This document shows, one piece after another, positions 53,808-58,587 of a stretch of 58,587 bases of DNA. Each line of letters begins with the position of its first letter. Position 1 is the first letter of the stretch. The stretch is taken from IMG/VR virus record IMGVR_UViG_3300024259_000036, positions 1 to 58,587 of that record. One strand, 5' to 3'. The notes under the pieces are model-generated. The model saw only the letters and a list, made by a program, of their open reading frames with translations. It was not told where the DNA came from and searched no databases. The DNA is from a virus. The translations under genes and the position numbers were made by a program.

Positions 53808-54605
53808 ATGAAGATATGTTGGGATAATTTAGAGAAGTTAAGGTATAATAAAGAAAAAGGTAAGTGGTATAATAAAAATGGTTCTTCTCATATTTATAAA
53901 GAATCGTGTGCAGTTTGTCACGAACCGTTTTTAACACAACCGAATAGTAAAGGTTATTATTGTTCTATTAATTGCGCAGGTGTAGGATATAATACAAAAG
54001 AAAGAAAACGAAAAAAATCTGAAAGTCAAAAGGGTGAGAATAATAGTAATTGGAAAGGAAAATTATGGGAAAAACATATACCCTTATATGATACATATGC
54101 ACCTCAGATAGAATGGTGTGAAGAAGTTAGAAGAGGTCCAATTGATAGAAATATACTAGAAGTAAAATGTTTTAAATGTGGTAGATGGTATATACCTAAA
54201 GATTATACAGTCAATAGTAGGTCACAATATCTCAAAGGTAATTATAATTATGAATCACATTTTTATTGTTCTAACGAATGTAAAGATTCCTGTTCTATAT
54301 ATGGCAAAACACCTGAACAAATAATGAAAGAAGATGCAGTAAGAGTAGGAAGATTACAATGGTTAAAACTAGACAGAGAAGTCCAACCCCAATTAAAAAA
54401 ATTAGTATTAGAAAGAGATAATTATCAATGTGTTAAATGTAATAATACTAATTCCCTCCACTGCCACCACATATATCCCGTATCAAGTAATCCAATAGAA
54501 TCAGCAGATATTGACAATTGTATAACTTTGTGTTATACTTGTCATAATGAAGTGCATAAAAAAGATGGATGTAGGTATGGTCAATTAAAAATGGAGATAT
54601 GTTAA
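53808..54605 (+). CDS. HNH homing endonuclease, paralog of 49305
   Basis: 265 aa. Cys clusters CAVC...CSINC and CFKCGRW...CSNEC, then CVKCNNTNSLHCHHIYPVS...CYTCHNEVH. Lacks most NUMOD3 repeats of its 304-aa paralog. Its stop overlaps the primase start, so it sits exactly at a gene boundary. Confidence 0.9.
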   Translation: MKICWDNLEKLRYNKEKGKWYNKNGSSHIYKESCAVCHEPFLTQPNSKGYYCSINCAGVGYNTKERKRKKSESQKGENNSNWKGKLWEKHIPLYDTYAPQIEWCEEVRRGPIDRNILEVKCFKCGRWYIPKDYTVNSRSQYLKGNYNYESHFYCSNECKDSCSIYGKTPEQIMKEDAVRVGRLQWLKLDREVQPQLKKLVLERDNYQCVKCNNTNSLHCHHIYPVSSNPIESADIDNCITLCYTCHNEVHKKDGCRYGQLKMEIC

Positions 54606-55627
54606 TGATAACTTTAGATGTGATGCATGAATTTTGTTATCAATATATGGAAGGTGTTAAATTATCCAAAAATAATTCCCATGTCTTGGCTAGATGTCCT
54701 CTATGCGGGGACTCCAAAAAATCTTTATCAAAGAAACGCTTCAATATGGATTTTAATTCCGGTCAACCAATATATCACTGCTGGAATTGTACCGAATCAG
54801 GTTCCTTTCTTACCCTTTACTCCAATCTCAAGGGTCTGTCCATATCCCAATCCCTCAAAGAACTGAACTCTTATGATCCTGATTACTTGATACAAAAACT
54901 TTCCAAGAAAAAGGAAGAAAAGATAATCCAGGAAATTGAGTATGAGTATCACGACTATATACTGAAAGACTGTATATCAGCAACAGAAACAGTTGATGGA
55001 TATATGAAGGCTATGTATCAGAAAGAACTAAAGAAATTCATAAGAGATAGAAAATTATCCATTAAAGTGTTTGTAGCCTATAAGGGAGAATACCAGAGAA
55101 GATTTATAATACCTATATATAATGATGGACATATAGTATATTTCCAAGCTAGAGCAATGATAGATGAAGTTCTTCCTAAGTATATGAACCCTACACTAAC
55201 TAAAGGTAATATAATATATAATAAGGATAATTTCCATAAGAATAAGCATATAGTTATATGTGAAGGATTGATAGATGCAGCAACAATAGGCAAGCAAGGT
55301 ACAGCATGCTTGGGTAGTGAGATATCTAAGGACTTTATAAATGAGGTGACACAACTAACTAATAAGGGGTTAATAATATGTTTGGATAATGATAAGGCTG
55401 GATTGAAATCTGTAATCAAGTTAATTGATAGTAATAATATACCTTCTAACACCAAGTTTTTTCTTTTCCCATATAAATACGGTAAATATAGTGATATTAA
55501 TGAATTTTTCGTGAATGAAAACATAAATAATATATATAATTTTGTGAAAGAGAATTCATACTCAAGTACCACTACTTATACTAAATTGAAGATGGATAAA
55601 TGGAGACAGAAAATATTAAATGTTTAA
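54605..55627 (+). CDS. DNA primase (gp61/DnaG-like)
   Basis: 340 aa from the ATG at 54605 (GGAG eight bases upstream). CHC2-type zinc site CPLC (31-34) and CWNC (59-62), RNA-polymerase basic region with EYQRRFIIPIYNDGHIVYFQAR, and TOPRIM motifs CEGLIDA and CLDNDKAG. Makes RNA primers for lagging-strand synthesis. The helicase partner is not in this window. Confidence 0.92.
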   Translation: MITLDVMHEFCYQYMEGVKLSKNNSHVLARCPLCGDSKKSLSKKRFNMDFNSGQPIYHCWNCTESGSFLTLYSNLKGLSISQSLKELNSYDPDYLIQKLSKKKEEKIIQEIEYEYHDYILKDCISATETVDGYMKAMYQKELKKFIRDRKLSIKVFVAYKGEYQRRFIIPIYNDGHIVYFQARAMIDEVLPKYMNPTLTKGNIIYNKDNFHKNKHIVICEGLIDAATIGKQGTACLGSEISKDFINEVTQLTNKGLIICLDNDKAGLKSVIKLIDSNNIPSNTKFFLFPYKYGKYSDINEFFVNENINNIYNFVKENSYSSTTTYTKLKMDKWRQKILNV

Positions 55628-55639
55628 AGGAGATTATTA

Positions 55640-56113
55640 ATGCGTATAACAGAAATAGGTTCAGATTTTATAACTATAACAGAAGATAATTTGTATGATG
55701 AAGATTTGAGAAGTATTCCAAGAGTTCATCTTATCAAGTTGGCATTTTTCAACCCTAATGAAGAGAAAGTCAAGAAGGTTCTATCCTTCTACCCTAAGAC
55801 TAATAGATTTATTATTAACGATAACATACGAACATATAACTATATACTTAAATGGACTAATAAGAAGTATTATATACAGAACAGAGAAGGTGTAGGTCTC
55901 ATATCCTTCTTCAGGAAAAATAATAAAGTTTTATTAGATTTCGCAAAGCTATCAGCCTATGAGGCTCATTTCGTGTTGAATTATTGTTTTGAGGATGTAT
56001 TAAAAAACCTGGAGGTTATTATTATCAATAAAAATATATTTGATGAAAAGGAAGAAATATTAAAACTTTGGAATGGTAATGTCATATTGAATAATGAGGG
56101 AAATGTTATCTAA
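55640..56113 (+). CDS. Hypothetical protein
   Basis: 157 aa, alpha/beta, Asn- and Ile-rich; its end overlaps the next start. Possibly functions with the sugar-transferase-like protein that follows. No family recognised. Confidence 0.62.
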   Translation: MRITEIGSDFITITEDNLYDEDLRSIPRVHLIKLAFFNPNEEKVKKVLSFYPKTNRFIINDNIRTYNYILKWTNKKYYIQNREGVGLISFFRKNNKVLLDFAKLSAYEAHFVLNYCFEDVLKNLEVIIINKNIFDEKEEILKLWNGNVILNNEGNVI

Positions 56114-56922
56114 TGATATTAGTTTTTGGTCCTTATGTAGGTTCATTTGAGCAAGAAATACTCACCTTTAGACCATATATAACATGGATGCGCAAAGTCT
56201 TACACTATGACAAGACTTATGTTAATACCCATTTCAATAGGAAATTCCTATATGATGATATAAATGATAATGAATTACTCCCAATTTGGAAATATTTATC
56301 AAGGGATGAATTGGGACAGAAGGGTTATATACATAGTTCTTTAACATTAAAGGAATATGGTGGATACATTAAGGAATTGAAAACTACTATATCCGAACGG
56401 GAGAATTGTTCTAAAAAAAATATAGACATAAGGAATATCAATTATACCAAGTCAATCATACAATATCCTGTATATAATAAAATATTTGACAGTATAAGTA
56501 CAAAAAGTATAAATATACCAGATGAACTAAAAAACAGAAATATTTTCATACCTTATGGTACAGAGGATAGAACTGATTTTTATAAACATTTAAAGGATGA
56601 GTATGATTTCATTGTTATAGGTGATATGTCTACATCTTTAACAAGTGAGAATAAGATCCTTGAATATATTGATTATTTTGAAAATGGTTGGGAATATATA
56701 ATAGGTGCTATAACACATGCTAAAGTTGTAGTATGTCCTATAAGTTATTGGACTGCTGTATGTAATTTACAGAAGGTTCCTGTATTCTCATGGGGGGATA
56801 ACCCTGGTCAATACAGAAAAGGTGGAATATATTATTTTAATAATAAAAAGTCAATGATACTACCTGATATAAATGTAAAGCCTTTTTTACCTGACTTTTT
56901 AAATACTGTTGAAGGGGAGTGA
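56113..56922 (+). CDS. Glycosyltransferase-like protein (GT-B, GT9-type pattern)
   Basis: 269 aa. VFGPYVGSFEQEI start, IFIPYGTEDRTDFYKHLKD, then FIVIGDM, AITHAKVVVCPISYWTAVC and LQKVPVFSWGD, the order seen in heptosyltransferase-like GT-B proteins. Donor and acceptor unknown; it could also be inactive. Second transferase of the window. Confidence 0.5.
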   Translation: MILVFGPYVGSFEQEILTFRPYITWMRKVLHYDKTYVNTHFNRKFLYDDINDNELLPIWKYLSRDELGQKGYIHSSLTLKEYGGYIKELKTTISERENCSKKNIDIRNINYTKSIIQYPVYNKIFDSISTKSINIPDELKNRNIFIPYGTEDRTDFYKHLKDEYDFIVIGDMSTSLTSENKILEYIDYFENGWEYIIGAITHAKVVVCPISYWTAVCNLQKVPVFSWGDNPGQYRKGGIYYFNNKKSMILPDINVKPFLPDFLNTVEGE

Positions 56923-56926
56923 CATA

Positions 56927-57169
56927 ATGAAATTCAAGGATTATTTAACTGAAATGACATGTAAATATACCCGTAAACAGAAAGAAAATCTATCACATGT
57001 TATACTTAATATATTGATGGACCCTAATGCTGCTAAACTATTAAAGAAAGTTAAGGCTACTGCTGATAAGGAGAATGTAATAATTACTAAACAAGAAGCT
57101 GAAGCAATGTTAAGTAATTTAAAGAAAATAAGGCAACTGGTTATAGATTTACCTATGGAAGAAGAATGA
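56927..57169 (+). CDS. Candidate internal/injected protein (CTS-like N-terminus)
   Basis: 80 aa from the ATG at 56927 (GGGGAG site). MKFKDYLTEMTCK is the closest match here to the T4 capsid-targeting peptide, with L-T-E at 7-9. The rest is basic and helical. Confidence 0.68.
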   Translation: MKFKDYLTEMTCKYTRKQKENLSHVILNILMDPNAAKLLKKVKATADKENVIITKQEAEAMLSNLKKIRQLVIDLPMEEE

Positions 57170-57492
57170 AAGGATTAGAAGGTATAACTAAAATAATAAT
57201 AGGTGCTATTATAGTTGCCATGCTTAGTTGGGGTACATGGGTAACTGTTGGTGTATTCACTATAGAGGATATAACTGTTTGTGCTGCTGAGAACAAGGAA
57301 AAGATTGAAGTTAAATCTGGTGCTTTACAGAAGCAGATTAATACAAGAATGAACAAACAAGATGCAAAACTTGATGGTTTGAAGAGGGATATGAATACAA
57401 GGATGGATAAACAAGAAAAAAAGATGGACAAATCAGGTGATAAACTTGATAAGATTATGATAATGATTTTAGATTTACACAAGGAGAAATAA
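57166..57492 (+). CDS. Membrane-anchored coiled-coil protein
   Basis: 108 aa. Transmembrane helix about 8-30, then two repeats of NTRM(N/D)KQ(D/E).K(L/M)D in a coiled coil. An inner-membrane protein with periplasmic or cytoplasmic stalk; an i-spanin-like role is possible given the lipoprotein at 57739. Confidence 0.62.
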   Translation: MKGLEGITKIIIGAIIVAMLSWGTWVTVGVFTIEDITVCAAENKEKIEVKSGALQKQINTRMNKQDAKLDGLKRDMNTRMDKQEKKMDKSGDKLDKIMIMILDLHKEK

Positions 57493-57494
57493 TT

Positions 57495-57746
57495 ATGCAA
57501 ACAGAAGATAAATTAAACAGTATTTATGAAGGAATGTTGAATGAAGCCCCAGGTAAAGGATTCACTCTTACTTGTAATAAATGCAATGCGGAAGTTCAAT
57601 TGATTAAAAAGAATAAAGTCACTGGTAAGGATATTGAGGTTTATGCGGAAGCGGAAGAACATGAAGATGGTTATTCTTTCGGTATTTTAACTATGAGATG
57701 TAAAAAATGTAAAAATTCTTGGGAATATGATGAATCATATGATTAA
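57495..57746 (+). CDS. Zinc-ribbon protein with CTS-like N-terminus
   Basis: 83 aa starting MQTEDKLNSIYEGMLNEAPG (L-N-E then Ala). Ribbon CNKC (28-31) and CKKC (70-73). Candidate virion-delivered protein by N-terminus. Confidence 0.62.
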   Translation: MQTEDKLNSIYEGMLNEAPGKGFTLTCNKCNAEVQLIKKNKVTGKDIEVYAEAEEHEDGYSFGILTMRCKKCKNSWEYDESYD

Positions 57747-57861
57747 ACTATTGATAATTATGTTATTGTGTGTTATAATGGTTGGATGTATTGAACATAA
57801 ACGACAAAGTGTTACTATACACAATCAAATTGAAATACCAGTTGATAATCAAGGAATATAA
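57739..57861 (+). CDS. Small lipoprotein
   Basis: 40 aa (43 from the in-frame ATG at 57730). Hydrophobic signal LLIIMLLCVIMVGC with a lipobox Cys at 17, and a 23-residue mature part. Size suits an o-spanin or exclusion lipoprotein. Confidence 0.62.
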   Translation: MIKLLIIMLLCVIMVGCIEHKRQSVTIHNQIEIPVDNQGI

Positions 57862-57876
57862 AGGAGGAAATTGTTA

Positions 57877-58146
57877 ATGCCGTTATTTGAATATAGATGC
57901 AACCTGTGTAATAATGTTGATGAACGACTAGAATTCGGAACAGAAATGGAAGCAGATCATTACTGTTCCTTATGCGAGGGGCTAGCTTCCCGAATAGTAT
58001 CCCAATGTAAGTTTGAATTGAAATATAATAATAAAACAGATTTATGTTCATGGGGGTCAGAGGGGTATGCTAGTTCTCACTATTGGGATGAATATAAAGC
58101 AGCAAGAGGAAGAGGGGAGAATGTTAAACCTGCTGGGGAGGATTGA
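57877..58146 (+). CDS. FmdB-type zinc-ribbon protein
   Basis: 89 aa from the ATG at 57877 (AAGGAGG site). MPLFEYRCNLCNNVDERLEF with a second pair CSLCEG and SRIVS is the FmdB regulatory-protein ribbon, common in phages. Function unknown. Confidence 0.78.
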   Translation: MPLFEYRCNLCNNVDERLEFGTEMEADHYCSLCEGLASRIVSQCKFELKYNNKTDLCSWGSEGYASSHYWDEYKAARGRGENVKPAGED

Positions 58147-58430
58147 TGAAATTACGATATTATTTAACTGAAAGTATGTCAAGGTATTGTGAGATATATC
58201 TGGCTAAGAATAAAAAGTGGTATTTGGAACTTGCTAATAATGAATATGGTGAACGAGAGGATGCGGTTACTTATGGTCCCTTTAAGAGTGAGGCTGCTGC
58301 GGAGGATTATATAGATAATTTTTCTAATCCTGGTGGCTGGGGTACTGATGATTCAGGTTTAACTGCTACACCTAAGAAAAGTCCTAATGGAAGTCCTATT
58401 CAAAGACCTAGTAAAAGGCGTGGATGGTAA
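58146..58430 (+). CDS. Candidate internal/injected protein (CTS-like N-terminus)
   Basis: 94 aa from the ATG at 58146. MKLRYYLTESMSR carries L-T-E at 7-9. The middle KSEAAAEDYIDNFSNPGGW resembles phage single-domain proteins; basic, Pro/Ser-rich tail. Overlaps the previous stop. Confidence 0.65.
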   Translation: MKLRYYLTESMSRYCEIYLAKNKKWYLELANNEYGEREDAVTYGPFKSEAAAEDYIDNFSNPGGWGTDDSGLTATPKKSPNGSPIQRPSKRRGW

Positions 58431-58441
58431 GGAGGATTAAA

Positions 58442-58587
58442 ATGGATATACAAGAAAAGATTGAAAAACATTTAGATGAGAAGAAGGGCGTTGCTCCAGA
58501 AGTAAATGAAAGAAAATTAAGTGTTTATTGTTTCATGAATTTAGAAGTTATAGTACCATATAACAGTAAAAGTCTTGAAACAATAAA
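58442..58587 (+). CDS. CTS-like N-terminus protein, cut by window edge
   Basis: First 48 codons only. Starts MDIQEKIEKHLDEKKG, like 45423 and 42749 (KIxEK...YL). AAGGAGG site. Product unknown. Confidence 0.55.
   Translation, partial: MDIQEKIEKHLDEKKGVAPEVNERKLSVYCFMNLEVIVPYNSKSLETI

Noticed and set aside
1-58587. Integrase, transposase, att sites, rRNA
   Set aside because: No such ORF, terminal repeat or conserved sequence was found; the phage appears lytic in this window.

Overview
This window is part of a large, AT-rich, tailed-phage genome with T4-like replication genes. The evidence is a sliding clamp, both clamp-loader subunits, a gp32-like single-strand-binding protein, a T4-type RNase H, a gp61-like primase, an NAD-dependent ligase, thymidylate synthase and a B12-dependent ribonucleotide reductase, mixed with dozens of tiny overlapping ORFs, six free-standing homing endonucleases plus one HNH protein of less certain role, about 28 tRNAs and a tmRNA. 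There is no rRNA, transposase, integrase or CRISPR array. Promoters mostly read TTTACA-N17-TATAAT (host sigma-70 type), and a second motif, TATAAATA (T4 late type), recurs. The host cannot be named from the sequence.

Layout. 1-12,782 is read on the minus strand. It holds the start of a GH108 endolysin, a Ro60/TROVE protein with Y-RNA-like genes directly upstream, and a four-gene ubiquitin-like cassette (Ubl, E2-like, E1-like, JAB deubiquitinase; the gene order of bacterial BilABCD) interrupted by an antisense GIY-YIG gene. The clamp and clamp-loader operon, HU, many small Zn-finger, coiled-coil or membrane peptides, one initiator-like tRNA, a structured RNA and a PC4-like protein follow. 12,783-15,525 is an almost gene-free divergent control region: strong promoters on both strands, several structured RNAs, and three roughly 86-bp GC-rich hairpin elements. 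From 14,400 onward everything is on the plus strand.

14,475-19,910 carries small early-type genes (a J-domain-like protein, a DUF932 protein). 19,918-30,306 is a tRNA array covering all 20 amino acids. It opens with a leader peptide and a terminator/antiterminator attenuator, is interrupted by HNH and GIY-YIG genes, and contains RNA-repair genes (Rnl2-type RNA ligase and a cyclic-phosphate-processing receiver domain). 31,000-58,587 holds HD hydrolase, LigA, glycosyltransferases, a VWA protein, MazG-like protein, SSB, Hsp20, tmRNA, a PD-(D/E)XK nuclease, RNase H, DUF4326, thymidylate synthase, RNR, primase and a set of small proteins whose N-termini look like T4 capsid-targeting sequences.

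How it may fit together. The phage brings its own translation support (tRNAs, tmRNA, tRNA repair), RNA surveillance (Ro60 with Y-like RNAs) and protein-modification machinery (the Ubl cassette). Early transcription probably fires outward from the 13-15 kb control region. Late transcription probably uses TATAAATA sites, two of which lie inside terminator hairpin loops. Strongest leads: the phage-borne Bil-like cassette, the Ro60/Y-RNA module, the attenuated tRNA operon, the swapped T-loop 54/58 pair in five tRNAs, and the candidate injected internal proteins.
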